Of a stretch of DNA of 64,000 nt, positions 1 to 8,303 are shown one piece after another. The stretch is from the NCBI RefSeq assembly GCF_002860125.1, contig NZ_PGVA01000001.1:1-64000 (forward strand), read 5' to 3'. Made by a program: the position numbers and the translations under genes. Positions within the stretch are counted from its first letter, which is position 1, and each line of letters begins with the position of its first letter. The DNA is from Bacillus canaveralius. GTDB lineage: Bacteria; Bacillota; Bacilli; Bacillales; Cytobacillaceae. Below the pieces are notes generated by a model that did not search any database, was not told the DNA's origin, and worked only from the letters and a program-made list of their open reading frames with translations.

Positions 1-39
1 GAACACCCTGAAACCCGAGGACAAGAAGACAATATCTAA
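1..39 (+). CDS. possible C-terminal tail of a CDS cut by the window edge
   Basis: Frame 1 reads twelve sense codons (EHPETRGQEDNI) and then TAA at 37-39. It could be the end of a gene lying mostly outside the window. The tail is polar and says nothing about function. It is a weak call, since any frame may be open over 39 bases. Confidence 0.25.
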   Translation, partial: EHPETRGQEDNI

Positions 40-276
40 TTCCTGTTTTCTACTCTACAAAGAGCATCACCCGATTTTTTGGATATGAAATTAAATTATT
101 CTATAAAAATAAATGGAATGTTTTGCTTAGTAAGCGATTACTTCGGTGAATCTAAAATTATCATAGTATTGTGTGAATATTCAATGATTTCTCTACATAC
201 GATATCTACCAAAAACAAGTTAAGGGCAATATATTTACATTTTAATAATTTTAAGATATTATTTTAATATTATTTA

Positions 277-412
277 CGCTTAATCTTAATTGAAGAACGG
301 GGGAACCAATTCAGCGGCTTTGCCGCTTGGGGTGAATTCATGAGTGAAAGGGCATTTTGTTTCCAAGTCCTAACCCGACAGCTAACCTCGTCAGCGTCTT
401 AGAGGGAACAGT
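277..412 (+). promoter_or_regulatory. c-di-AMP riboswitch (ydaO/yuaA type)
   Basis: The stretch has the hallmarks of the ydaO-yuaA class: CGCTTAATCTT near 278, GGGGGAACCAAT at 300-310, a GC hairpin (AGCGGCtttGCCGCT), TTGGGGTGAAT at 337-347, and the highly conserved CCGACAGCTAACCTCG around 375-390 followed by AGCGTCTTAGAGGGA. This family binds cyclic di-AMP and normally acts as an OFF switch for K+ transport, osmolyte and cell-wall genes. An intrinsic terminator follows at 431-462 and the symporter gene starts at 547. High c-di-AMP would therefore be expected to end transcription before the transporter. Confidence 0.9.
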
Positions 413-430
413 ATGAAAATTGTTTCTGTT

Positions 431-462
431 AAAAAAGACACTCCCAACGTGTGTTTTTTTTT
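431..462 (+). terminator. riboswitch-controlled intrinsic terminator
   Basis: An A-tract and GACAC pair imperfectly with GTGTG and the following T-tract (nine Ts), around a CCCAAC loop. It lies 19 bases after the riboswitch aptamer and 85 bases before the transporter start, as expected for an expression platform. Confidence 0.7.
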
Positions 463-546
463 GTATAAGCAGGGCAGCCATCGTGTTTCCCTCACCGAGA
501 TTATTGCTTTTACAGCATAGAAAATTACAGAAGGTGAGGATGTTAG

Positions 547-1803
547 ATGAAAAAGATTAGTTTAGCCGGCCAAATTTTTATCGGCTTAATTCTCGGAATT
601 ATTGTAGGGGCTTTGTTTTACGGAAGTCCGGAAATTGCGTCGTATTTAACGCCCATTGGAGACATATTTCTCCGTTTAATTAAAATGATTGTCGTGCCTA
701 TTGTGATCGCAAGTATCATTGTTGCCGTAGCAGGTGTAGGCGATATTAAACAACTGGGTAAAATTGGCGGTAAAACAATATTATATTTTGAAATCATCAC
801 GACCATCGCGATCATTGTGGGGATTGCTGCAGCAAATATATTCCAGCCTGGTGCTGGTATAAATATGAGCCAGCTCGATAAAACCGATATTGCCAGTTAT
901 GTCGACACAGCTGAAACTCAGGAAACTAAATCGCTTGTAAATACATTGGTAGAAATTGTACCAACCAATCCAATTGCGGCCATTGCAGAGGGTGACATGC
1001 TTGCTATCATTTTCTTTGCGCTTATATTCGGTCTGGGGATTTCTGCAATCGGTGAAAAAGGAAAACCGGTGATTGCCTTCTTCCAGGGAACTGCGGACGC
1101 CATGTTTTATGCAACAAATCAAATCATGAGATTCGCTCCGTTTGGTGTTTTCGCACTCATAGGGGTAACTGTTTCAAAGTTTGGGATTACATCGCTAATC
1201 CCGCTTGGGAAATTGGTGCTTACTGTATTTGGAACGATGATTTTCTTTGTGATAGTAGTTTTGGGAGTAGTTGCGAAACTGGCAGGATTCAGTATCTTTA
1301 AATTGATTAAAATATTGAAAGATGAGTTAATATTGGCTTTCTCGACGGCAAGCTCAGAAACGGTATTGCCAAGGATTATGGATAAAATGGAGAAAGCCGG
1401 ATGTCCGAAGCATATTACTTCTTTCGTAATTCCGACTGGCTACTCCTTTAATCTCGATGGTTCAACGCTGTATCAAGCACTTGCTGCCATCTTTATCGCC
1501 CAAATGTATGGAATCGATATGAGTATCGGCGAGCAGATTTCGTTAATGCTTGTCCTGATGGTAACTTCGAAAGGAATTGCCGGCGTTCCGGGAGTATCAT
1601 TCGTCGTTCTGTTAGCCACATTAGGAACTGTTGGCTTACCTGTTGAAGGTTTAGCATTTATCGCCGGAATCGACCGAATTCTCGATATGGGACGAACAGC
1701 TGTAAACGTGGTAGGAAACTCTCTTGCGGCAATTGTCATTTCTAAATGGGAAGGTCAATTCAACCCAATGGAAGAAATGGAGCCAATTGAGCAAGCTTCA
1801 TAA
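547..1803 (+). CDS. gltT: Na+/H+:glutamate or C4-dicarboxylate symporter (DAACS family)
   Basis: A secondary transporter of 418 residues in the plasma membrane that would import glutamate/aspartate or C4-dicarboxylates with Na+ or H+. Family hallmarks are visible: N-terminal helices with PIGDIFLRLIKMIVVPIV, the first re-entrant hairpin ASSETVLPRIM (about residues 273-283), the NLDGSTLY substrate/cation motif (about 302-309), the second hairpin TSKGIAGVPG, and the C-terminal DRILDMGRTAVNVVGN. Length is normal for GltP/GltT/DctA. It looks closest to B. subtilis GltT/GltP, but the substrate cannot be told from sequence reading. The c-di-AMP riboswitch upstream suggests control by osmotic or K+ status, which suits glutamate as K+ counter-ion. 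It is monocistronic, with a terminator directly behind. Confidence 0.9.
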   Translation: MKKISLAGQIFIGLILGIIVGALFYGSPEIASYLTPIGDIFLRLIKMIVVPIVIASIIVAVAGVGDIKQLGKIGGKTILYFEIITTIAIIVGIAAANIFQPGAGINMSQLDKTDIASYVDTAETQETKSLVNTLVEIVPTNPIAAIAEGDMLAIIFFALIFGLGISAIGEKGKPVIAFFQGTADAMFYATNQIMRFAPFGVFALIGVTVSKFGITSLIPLGKLVLTVFGTMIFFVIVVLGVVAKLAGFSIFKLIKILKDELILAFSTASSETVLPRIMDKMEKAGCPKHITSFVIPTGYSFNLDGSTLYQALAAIFIAQMYGIDMSIGEQISLMLVLMVTSKGIAGVPGVSFVVLLATLGTVGLPVEGLAFIAGIDRILDMGRTAVNVVGNSLAAIVISKWEGQFNPMEEMEPIEQAS

Positions 1804-1816
1804 TATCTGAACAAAG

Positions 1817-1856
1817 ACAGCCAGGAGAAGGAAGATTCCTTTTCCTGGCTGTTTTT
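1817..1856 (+). terminator. intrinsic terminator of the symporter gene
   Basis: AGCCAGGA-rich arm pairs with TCCTGGCT around 1819-1851 and is followed by GTTTTT. It begins 14 bases after the stop codon. Confidence 0.85.
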
Positions 1857-1929
1857 CTATTTGAATATGAGTAGCTACTTTCCGAAAAGGTATTTATCTG
1901 CCCTGTGACATTTCACACTGCATTTTAAT

Positions 1930-1944
1930 TTGGGAGCGCTTACT
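1930..1944 (+). promoter_or_regulatory. candidate cre (CcpA) site
   Basis: TTGGGAGCGCTTACT fits the cre pattern WTGNAANCGNWNNCW with one mismatch (G for A at the fifth base). It lies 70 bases ahead of the ligase gene. A near-palindrome TGTGACATTTCACA at 1904-1917 lies just before it; its inner spacing of 4 bases is too short for an Fnr box. Both are unproven. Confidence 0.35.
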
Positions 1945-2013
1945 ATAAGTCGCATATTAATGTCGAATAAATTACTTCTATTATAAAAAGTTAACAAATT
2001 GGGGTTGATAAAA

Positions 2014-3525
2014 CTGAATCTAGGTACAGTTCTCGATATCGCCATAAGTAAGCACCCGGATAAAATTGCTTTAATTGCAGGAGAATCCCATTATAAATTT
2101 TCAAGATTGAATTTAGAAGTAAACAAACTTGCATCTTCCATGCAAAAGCTCGGGATCCGAAAAGGAGAACGAGTAATGGTTCTGCTTCAAAACCAAGTTG
2201 AATCTGTTCTTATTTTTTTTGCCGTTCAAAAATTAGGAGCGATTTTCGTCCCGCTTAATTACAACCTATCAATAAACGAAGTTCAATACTGTATCAATGA
2301 TATCGAGCCGAAAATTATTTTTTGCGATTACGATAGCTTCGATTATATGGACAAAATTAAATTGAGCAGCAGGCCCATTTTCGTAAGCATTTCACCATTG
2401 GGCGGTGATATTAGCTTTCAGGAATTGATCCTGCGGGGAGCAGCTGATTTTGAGACTACAACATCTGATGATCATGAAATAGCAATGATATTATACACCT
2501 CGGGAACTAACGGGGTTCCGAAAGGGGTCCCACGCTCACATAAAAACGAATATTCATCGACGATAACCTTCATAAATCAAAATAGATATGAACCTTTCGA
2601 GACAACCTTGGGTGTTATGCCGATTTGCCACATTAGGGGAATTCGAATGATTCTTGCGATGATTTTTTTAAATGGAACATATATCATTCCACCCCCATTT
2701 TTTGATTCCATGGACTTACTTAATTTAATTTCTAAAGAAAAAGTCACTTGTTTATTTATGAATCCGACTAAATACTACGAGCTCTTAAATGACCCAAACA
2801 TCAAAGATTACGATTTATCCTCACTAAAGAAAATCTCCTATGGTGGCGCGCGAATGTCGGAGGATCTTATAAATAATTGCATCCAGTTATTAAAACCAGA
2901 GTCTTTTATTAATTATTATGGGTGCACAGAAATTTTCACAATTGCCACTTGTTCTGTACTAGAAGACAGAACAGGCTGTGTTGGGAAACCTGGTACTCAA
3001 CAGAAGATTAGGGTCATCCATCCCAGCAAGGTTAATCTTTCTACACCAGAAGATTTAGTTAAAAGAGGAGAAGTGGGAGAAATTATCGTCCATATTGAGT
3101 CTATTGAGGCTTTTAGTGGGTATTGGAAAGAGCCGGACTGGTTAGAAAACGCAATTCAGGACAATTGGTTTTTTACCGGAGATATTGGTTACATAGATGA
3201 AGATGAGCACTTGTTTATTGTTGGCCGGGTAGATAATATGGTGATTTCTGAAGGGGAAAAGGTGTTTCCTGACGAGATCGAAGAAGTATTGCTTAATAAC
3301 CCTAAGGTAGCTGACGCTCTGGTGTTGGGAGAACAGGATCAACATTGTGGGCAGATCATTACCGCCTATATCGTTCCAAGTGATTTAACACTTACCGTCC
3401 AGGAATTAGACTACTATTGTAAAAACCACTTATCCAGTTATAAACGACCAAGAATATATAAAATTTTAACAGAAATACCGACAATGAAAACTACAATAGA
3501 TCAATTACATCTACTTTCTACCTAA
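2014..3525 (+). CDS. AMP-forming acyl-CoA synthetase-like protein, A10 lysine missing
   Basis: A class I adenylate-forming enzyme (ANL superfamily), about 503 residues; such enzymes activate carboxylates to acyl-AMP and usually to acyl-CoA. Visible motifs: P-loop YTSGTNGVPKGV (A3), YYGCTE (A5), WFFTGDIGYID (A7), GRVDNMVISEGEKVFPDEIE (A8). The C-terminal end reads IPTMKTTIDQL where the family has PxTxxGKxxR, so the catalytic A10 lysine appears to be absent. Activity may be reduced or limited to the thioester half-reaction. No ATG fits the N-terminus. A CTG at 2014, 9 bases after GGGG (2001-2004), gives the family-like start LNLGTVLD; in-frame TTG codons at 1999 and 2005 lack a well-placed ribosome site. 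The substrate is unknown. It is followed 36 bases later by a response regulator gene. Confidence 0.8.
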   Translation: MNLGTVLDIAISKHPDKIALIAGESHYKFSRLNLEVNKLASSMQKLGIRKGERVMVLLQNQVESVLIFFAVQKLGAIFVPLNYNLSINEVQYCINDIEPKIIFCDYDSFDYMDKIKLSSRPIFVSISPLGGDISFQELILRGAADFETTTSDDHEIAMILYTSGTNGVPKGVPRSHKNEYSSTITFINQNRYEPFETTLGVMPICHIRGIRMILAMIFLNGTYIIPPPFFDSMDLLNLISKEKVTCLFMNPTKYYELLNDPNIKDYDLSSLKKISYGGARMSEDLINNCIQLLKPESFINYYGCTEIFTIATCSVLEDRTGCVGKPGTQQKIRVIHPSKVNLSTPEDLVKRGEVGEIIVHIESIEAFSGYWKEPDWLENAIQDNWFFTGDIGYIDEDEHLFIVGRVDNMVISEGEKVFPDEIEEVLLNNPKVADALVLGEQDQHCGQIITAYIVPSDLTLTVQELDYYCKNHLSSYKRPRIYKILTEIPTMKTTIDQLHLLST

Positions 3526-3561
3526 ACGCATGGGATAACTAGTCCTGAAGGGGTGATGTAC

Positions 3562-4323
3562 ATGGCAGGGTTGTTGATATTGGACTATGAGAAAATAATT
3601 CGGCAAGAAATTAAATTAATTTTTAAAGAAAGCCAATATAACCATCTGTCAATTTACGAATCTGATTCTGGAAAATCTGCATTAAGTATTTTTCAGCAAA
3701 AAAAGCCGAGTTTGGTCATTATGGATTTATCACTGCCGGATGTTGATGGAATTCAACTCGGTAAAGAATTTATAAAAATATCTCCAAAAGTTTCTGTCAT
3801 TGTCCTTTCACAACTAACAATGTTTGAAATGGTTGAGTCTTCGATCAACGCAGGTTTTTCTGGATACCTGATCAAACCTCTTTCCAAAGTAAAGCTTCTC
3901 AGTATCGTCGATAGGCTTCAAATTCCAGATCTGTTTCAACATTCGACTGATACGAGCAAAGAAAGCGAATCAGTTGATGCTGCAAAACAACCGGTCAAAC
4001 ACGCTTTGGAATTTATTCACAACAAGTACCAAGATGAACTCACTCTGCATGAGGTTGCTAACTATGTTTATCTCAGTGATTGTTACTTCAGCCGTTTATT
4101 CAAAGCAGAGATGAAGATTTCTTTCATTGAGTACCTAAAAAAATACAGATTGAATCAAGCTAAAAGGCTGCTGAAAATGACCTCTTTCCCCATCGAAGTC
4201 ATTGCCAATAATACAGGGTTCGCAAATGCAAGCTATTTCACTACCACGTTTAAACGAATGGAAGGAAAAACCCCCACTGAATATAGGGGCGACTTTGTTA
4301 AATTATTTGATAAAACTCATTAA
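3562..4323 (+). CDS. response regulator with AraC-type DNA-binding domain
   Basis: A two-domain transcription regulator of 253 residues. An N-terminal receiver (about 1-115) has the phospho-acceptor Asp55 in VIMDLSLPDVDG, Ser83 and Lys105 (LIKPLS). The acidic pocket, usually DD or ED, is LDYE here (Asp8-Tyr9), so one Mg2+-binding acid is lost. A C-terminal AraC/XylS domain (about 150-248) has both helix-turn-helix units (LTLHEVANYVYLSDCYFSRLF and IEVIANNTGFANASYFTTTF). The preferred start is ATG 3562, 8 bases after AAGGGG; a GTG and an ATG lie further upstream. No histidine kinase gene is nearby, so it is an orphan regulator. Its position between the ligase and the GRE operon makes either a possible target. 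Confidence 0.85.
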   Translation: MAGLLILDYEKIIRQEIKLIFKESQYNHLSIYESDSGKSALSIFQQKKPSLVIMDLSLPDVDGIQLGKEFIKISPKVSVIVLSQLTMFEMVESSINAGFSGYLIKPLSKVKLLSIVDRLQIPDLFQHSTDTSKESESVDAAKQPVKHALEFIHNKYQDELTLHEVANYVYLSDCYFSRLFKAEMKISFIEYLKKYRLNQAKRLLKMTSFPIEVIANNTGFANASYFTTTFKRMEGKTPTEYRGDFVKLFDKTH

Positions 4324-4390
4324 ATATTCATGTGAAGGTGTTAGTGATTCAAAACTCGGTTTTTCATTTTTGCATTAATTTAAATGTTGT

Positions 4391-4470
4391 TGCATCCATG
4401 CACTCTCCGTACTTTCGTTCACCGACTTTAAGGTATCAAAAGTGAGAGCAGGATGCTTTTTTTTATTTTT
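4391..4470 (+). terminator. intrinsic terminator after the response regulator gene
   Basis: A long segmented stem: GCATCC (4392) with GGATGC (4451-4456), CTCTC (4403) with GAGAG (4444) and ACTTT (4411) with AAAGT (4439). A run of eight Ts follows. Confidence 0.7.
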
Positions 4471-4672
4471 AATGGGGGAACCGCGTTCGGTGATAATTCA
4501 AGGATCACTTCCCACATCCATGATACAACCGGAAACATGACATCAAAAATATAGCAAAAAAGTTGAATCTAAAAGGTCAAAAATCTTAATCCGAGTGAAG
4601 AAATGCAAAGATATAATTTGGATAGTTAATTAAAAAATTTAATTAAGTAAGAGTGTTAAGGAGGTGCCAGCA

Positions 4673-4714
4673 TTGCAATTTTTGAGTACTGGGATTGCTG
4701 ATCCTGGGTACTAG
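4673..4714 (+). CDS. possible 13-residue leader peptide
   Basis: TTG at 4673 lies 8 bases after a perfect AAGGAGG and opens a 13-codon frame (MQFLSTGIADPGY) ending in TAG. The ribosome site is better than that of many real genes in the window, and nothing else uses it. It could be a leader peptide or translated small ORF ahead of the GRE operon. Nothing in the peptide points to a function. Confidence 0.3.
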   Translation: MQFLSTGIADPGY

Positions 4715-4764
4715 AAAGGCCTGTAAGAAGAATTACAATGCTCAAACATAACTTCGGAGATTAA

Positions 4765-4778
4765 TGAAAGCGTGTTCA
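4765..4778 (+). promoter_or_regulatory. candidate cre (CcpA) site of the GRE operon
   Basis: TGAAAGCGTGTTCA matches the catabolite-responsive element consensus TGWAANCGNTNWCA with one mismatch (G instead of T at position 10). It lies 150 bases before the binding-protein gene. Catabolite repression would suit an operon for import and breakdown of a sugar-like compound. Confidence 0.4.
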
Positions 4779-4926
4779 TTTTTATTTTATTAATTGTTTG
4801 CCAATGTAAATATTACGCGTAAGTAGTTCTGTAAGGTGCCCTGCTATGTAAGGGCTGTGTTCCAGAGAGTCAGCATATTTTTTACTTGGGTTTAGGCCAT
4901 GATTTTATTAGGAGGTTGGACTGGTA

Positions 4927-5967
4927 ATGAAAAAAAGAATGATAGTTTTTGTTGTCTTAATGATGGCAACTCTAGCACTAGTTCTAGCAGGCTGTAGTGG
5001 AGATAAAACGTCTGCTACTGATAAAGAGGATGGAAGCAAAGGAAAAAAAACGGTTGGCTGGGCAATGGCTTATTTTGATCATCCAGTATATCAAACTATG
5101 ATGAAAGCTTCCAAAGAAGTGGCAGAAAAAGAAGGAATCGAATTAGTATTTGCTGACGGAAAGAACGATCCGGTTGTCCAAGCTTCGCTAATCGATAACT
5201 TTATTGCACAAAAGGTAGATGCAATTATTGTAACGCCAACGGTGGCAGACCCCCTAATCCCAGCCATTAAGAAGATTAACGAAGCGGGTATTCCACTGCT
5301 GATTGTTGATCGTACGATGAACACTCGAGGTACTGGCATTAAATGGGATGCATTAGTTAGTTGGGATATGGCGAAATCAGGCACTCTTGGTGCCCAGCAG
5401 GTTGCAGAATCGATAAATAAAAAAGGTAAGGTTGTCGTGGTTGAAGGTACACCGGGTGCAGGACCTACTATTGAACGTGGCAATGCTTTTTATGAAGAGC
5501 TTAAGAAATATCCCGAAGTTGAAGTGGTATATAAGGTATCCGCGGATTTTAACAGAACTAAAGGCATGGAGGTAACTGAAAACATACTGCAGCGTTATTC
5601 TAAGGGTGAAATTGATGCTATTTATTACATGAACGACGAAATGGCTCTTGGTGGAATTCAAGCAATCAAATCAGCTGGCCGGTTACACGACTTCAAAGTA
5701 ATCAGTGTTGACGGTCAGAAGGAAGCGATGGACGCTGTCAGAGCAGGAGAAATTGATGAAGAAACGATATTCCGTCCTGATGAAGAAGCTGTAGCCGTTA
5801 GCATTGCCGCAAGCATCGCCAGAGGGGAAAAACCTGATTTGGCAAATCAGTCCTATAATGATCAAAAATTTGAATTAACTGAATTTGAAGGTATGCCTTG
5901 GGTCCGCCCGACTTGTTACAAAGTGGATAAGTCCAACTTGGATGCACCTGAATGGCAAGGGTGGTAA
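4927..5967 (+). CDS. ribose-type ABC transporter substrate-binding lipoprotein
   Basis: An extracellular binding protein (346 residues) of the periplasmic-binding-protein-like I, RbsB type. The N-terminus is a lipoprotein signal peptide ending in the lipobox LAGC with Cys23, so the mature protein is anchored to the membrane. The core shows the two-lobe pattern GWAMAYFDHPVYQTMMKAS, VDAIIVTPTV, GIPLLIVDR, GKVVVVEGTPGAG and YYMNDEMALGGIQAI. Aspartates and tryptophans suitable for sugar-hydroxyl binding are present, but the ligand cannot be named. It is the first gene of the operon and precedes the GRE core by 74 bases. Together with the ATPase at 9607 and the two permeases it forms a full importer. 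AGGAGG at 4910-4915 serves as ribosome site. Confidence 0.88.
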   Translation: MKKRMIVFVVLMMATLALVLAGCSGDKTSATDKEDGSKGKKTVGWAMAYFDHPVYQTMMKASKEVAEKEGIELVFADGKNDPVVQASLIDNFIAQKVDAIIVTPTVADPLIPAIKKINEAGIPLLIVDRTMNTRGTGIKWDALVSWDMAKSGTLGAQQVAESINKKGKVVVVEGTPGAGPTIERGNAFYEELKKYPEVEVVYKVSADFNRTKGMEVTENILQRYSKGEIDAIYYMNDEMALGGIQAIKSAGRLHDFKVISVDGQKEAMDAVRAGEIDEETIFRPDEEAVAVSIAASIARGEKPDLANQSYNDQKFELTEFEGMPWVRPTCYKVDKSNLDAPEWQGW

Positions 5968-6041
5968 GCGCTGGTTTCGCTCAATTTTATCAGCTGGTGC
6001 CTTTTAAATATGAAAATACTAAGTTATAAGGAGATGGAAGT

Positions 6042-8288
6042 ATGGCTGTTAAAGAGCCTCTACACTATCAAATTGATACTGCAGCTAAGCATAGCAAACG
6101 TATTGAAGAGATGCTGAATTATGTAAACTCCGTTCGAGCAGGTATTTGCATTGAACGAGCACGCTATGTTACTGAGTCGTATCGCCAAACAGAAAATCTT
6201 CCTTATATTATGAGGCGTGCAAAAGCATTAGAGAACACTTTGAAAAATATGACTCTTTACATTCTGCCAGGCAGCCTTCTAGTTGGAAATCAAGCTTCAA
6301 AGCCCAATTCTTCGCCGCTATTTCCTGAATTTACAGTAGATTTCCTGGAAGAAGAAATATTTGAAGGTAAACCGTATTTTCCAGATGAAAGACCCGCAGA
6401 TAAATTTGAAGTTGATAAAAACACACTGAGCGAACTAAAGGAAACACTGGAGTGGTGGCACGGTAGGACTCATAAAGAAAAAGTGTATGCGATGCTGTCG
6501 GAAGAAGCGGTGCTATCCCAAGACTCTATTGGAGCTGTGAATATAGTTAACTTTTTACATGGTGGTGACGGTCATCTAAGTCCACCATATGACTGGCTGT
6601 TTGAACATGGTCTGCGTTACATGATTGATCAATGTACAGAAAAATTAAAGCAAGTTGATTTCGCTTGTCCGGAAGGTATGGAAAAAAAGCGTTTTTACGA
6701 AGCTTCAATCGTGTCGATGCAGGCAGTGATTGACTTAGCCCAACGTTATGCAAGGTTGGCAGAAATTGAAGCGGAAAAAAATCAAGATCAGCAGCGTAAA
6801 CTGGAACTGCGGGAATTGGCCCGTATTTGCCGAAAAGTTCCTGAACATCCGGCGGATAGCTTTCACGAAGCACTCCAATTTATGACCTTTGTCCAGTTCG
6901 CAATCCAAATAGAAGATAATGCTCAAGGAATCTGCCCTGGACGTTTTGACCAGGTGCTTTTGGATCATTATCAACACGATATTGCTGCAGGAGTGATTAC
7001 TAGAGAGGAAGCCCTTGAACTTGTTCAAAACTTTTTCGTTTGTTTGTCAACTGTGGAAAGAATTAGAAGCTGGGAAGATACGGATTATTTCCGGGGGAAA
7101 CCGATATTTCAGAATATGACTATTGGTGGAACCGATCCTGAAACGGGATTGGATGCTACAAATGAATTAACCTATCTTGTCTTAGATGCAATTGCAAACA
7201 CCCGTACAGTGCAGCCGTCCCACTATGCTCGCTGGCACAAGGGAGCGCCAGAAAAATATAAGATGAAAGTAGCTGAAGTAATTCGCCTCGGTACAGGATT
7301 TCCGGCTATATCCAATGATGACTTATACATTCCTGCTATGTTAAACCGTGGGTATGAGTATCAGGATGCTGCGGATTATTGTATTGTAGGCTGTGCAGAG
7401 CCAGGGGTAGCCGGATTAAGAGGTGGAAGGACTGGAGCAGCTTGGTTTTGTTTGGCTAAAGTGTTTGAAATGGCATTGTATAACGGATTTGACACGAGAA
7501 GTAACGTTAGCCTTAACCCGAATCAAAATGGGAAAGATCTTACAAATTTTGAATCATTCGAAGAACTTTGGAGCGCTTTTGAAGATCAGGCTAAGTACTA
7601 TGTAAAACTTGCGGTCATTATGGATAACACAACAGATAAATTATGGGAGGAGTATATGGAAGAACCTTTAACATCAGTTCTGGGTTGTCCGACAACCACT
7701 ATTGAAAGGGGACGCTCCTTAAAGAGGGGAGGAGCCAAGTACGATTTTAGCGGGAACGAAACGATTGGTTTGGCAAATGTGGCGAACAGCCTTTATGCCA
7801 TAAAACAACTTGTATTTGAGCAAAAGCAGATTACCGGTGCTCAACTGCTTCATGCGCTGAAAACAGATTTTAGCGACATTACCACAAATCCTACAGGTCC
7901 TGAAATCCAACAAATGTGCCTGACAGTTCCTAAATACGGTAATGACATTGATGAGGTGGATTATATTGCCCGTGATGTACTGGCGCTTATCTGTGAAGAG
8001 TTTCCTAAATATAAAAATACCCGGTATGGTCGTGGACCTATCGGTGGCGTTTTCCAGGCCTCTACAACTACGGTGTCATCCAATACACCTTTTGGAAGGA
8101 TAACAGGAACATTGCCAGATGGAAGAAAACGTGGTACTCCAGTGTCTGATGGACAATCACCAATGCGGGGTACAGACACGGAGGGGCCGACAGCGGCAGT
8201 TAAAAGTGTGTCAAAAATTCGCAACGTCATTTTGTCGGAAGGTTCACTTTATAACCTGAAATTTTTACCTCAGGATCTCAAGGATTAA
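6042..8288 (+). CDS. glycyl radical enzyme core subunit, lacking its own radical domain
   Basis: A PFL-like catalytic barrel of 748 residues in the cytoplasm. The active-site loop DYCIVGCAEPG places the thiyl-radical Cys451 and Glu453 in the Cys-x-Glu arrangement found in GRE dehydratases and C-N/C-S lyases (glycerol, propanediol and hydroxyproline dehydratases, choline and isethionate lyases), not the Cys-Cys pair of pyruvate formate-lyase. The chain ends in GSLYNLKFLPQDLKD at a TAA (8286-8288), exactly where other family members continue into the glycyl-radical domain. That domain is the next gene, in the same frame. Start ATG 6042 follows AAGGAGATGG. The substrate is unknown; the adjoining sugar-type importer suggests an imported polyol, sugar derivative or similar compound. 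It should work only without oxygen. Confidence 0.9.
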   Translation: MAVKEPLHYQIDTAAKHSKRIEEMLNYVNSVRAGICIERARYVTESYRQTENLPYIMRRAKALENTLKNMTLYILPGSLLVGNQASKPNSSPLFPEFTVDFLEEEIFEGKPYFPDERPADKFEVDKNTLSELKETLEWWHGRTHKEKVYAMLSEEAVLSQDSIGAVNIVNFLHGGDGHLSPPYDWLFEHGLRYMIDQCTEKLKQVDFACPEGMEKKRFYEASIVSMQAVIDLAQRYARLAEIEAEKNQDQQRKLELRELARICRKVPEHPADSFHEALQFMTFVQFAIQIEDNAQGICPGRFDQVLLDHYQHDIAAGVITREEALELVQNFFVCLSTVERIRSWEDTDYFRGKPIFQNMTIGGTDPETGLDATNELTYLVLDAIANTRTVQPSHYARWHKGAPEKYKMKVAEVIRLGTGFPAISNDDLYIPAMLNRGYEYQDAADYCIVGCAEPGVAGLRGGRTGAAWFCLAKVFEMALYNGFDTRSNVSLNPNQNGKDLTNFESFEELWSAFEDQAKYYVKLAVIMDNTTDKLWEEYMEEPLTSVLGCPTTTIERGRSLKRGGAKYDFSGNETIGLANVANSLYAIKQLVFEQKQITGAQLLHALKTDFSDITTNPTGPEIQQMCLTVPKYGNDIDEVDYIARDVLALICEEFPKYKNTRYGRGPIGGVFQASTTTVSSNTPFGRITGTLPDGRKRGTPVSDGQSPMRGTDTEGPTAAVKSVSKIRNVILSEGSLYNLKFLPQDLKD

Positions 8289-8303
8289 GGAGGAGAAAAA
8301 CTC

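Larger units (their letters stand above)
4471..4926 (+). other. 456-bp leader region of the GRE operon
   Basis: No gene of normal size is visible. Things seen: a strong AAGGAGG at 4658-4664 in front of a 13-codon frame at 4673-4714 (listed separately), a cre-like site at 4765-4778, and a small hairpin GCCCT/AGGGC at 4838-4855. I recognise no riboswitch. GGGGGAACCGCG at 4473-4484 looks like a T-box core but has no supporting T-box context. The operon promoter was not located with confidence. Confidence 0.4.

Noticed and set aside
79-267. 62-codon plus-strand open frame in the leader before the riboswitch
   Set aside because: No ribosome site, AT-rich and low-complexity product, and it lies directly upstream of the riboswitch where a promoter is expected.
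781-1122. 113-codon minus-strand frame inside the symporter gene
   Set aside because: Shadow of the transporter gene; composition and position are explained by its codons.
4473-4484. GGGGGAACCGCG resembling the T-box core GGGTGGNACCGCG
   Set aside because: One core base is missing, there is no stem I/specifier or antiterminator pairing nearby, and the downstream operon has no tRNA or amino-acid link.
8286-8288. TAA in the GRE as selenocysteine, pyrrolysine or simple sequencing error
   Set aside because: UAA is not used for those residues, and the ribosome site and lengthened linker argue for a real gene boundary. Error cannot be fully excluded without resequencing.
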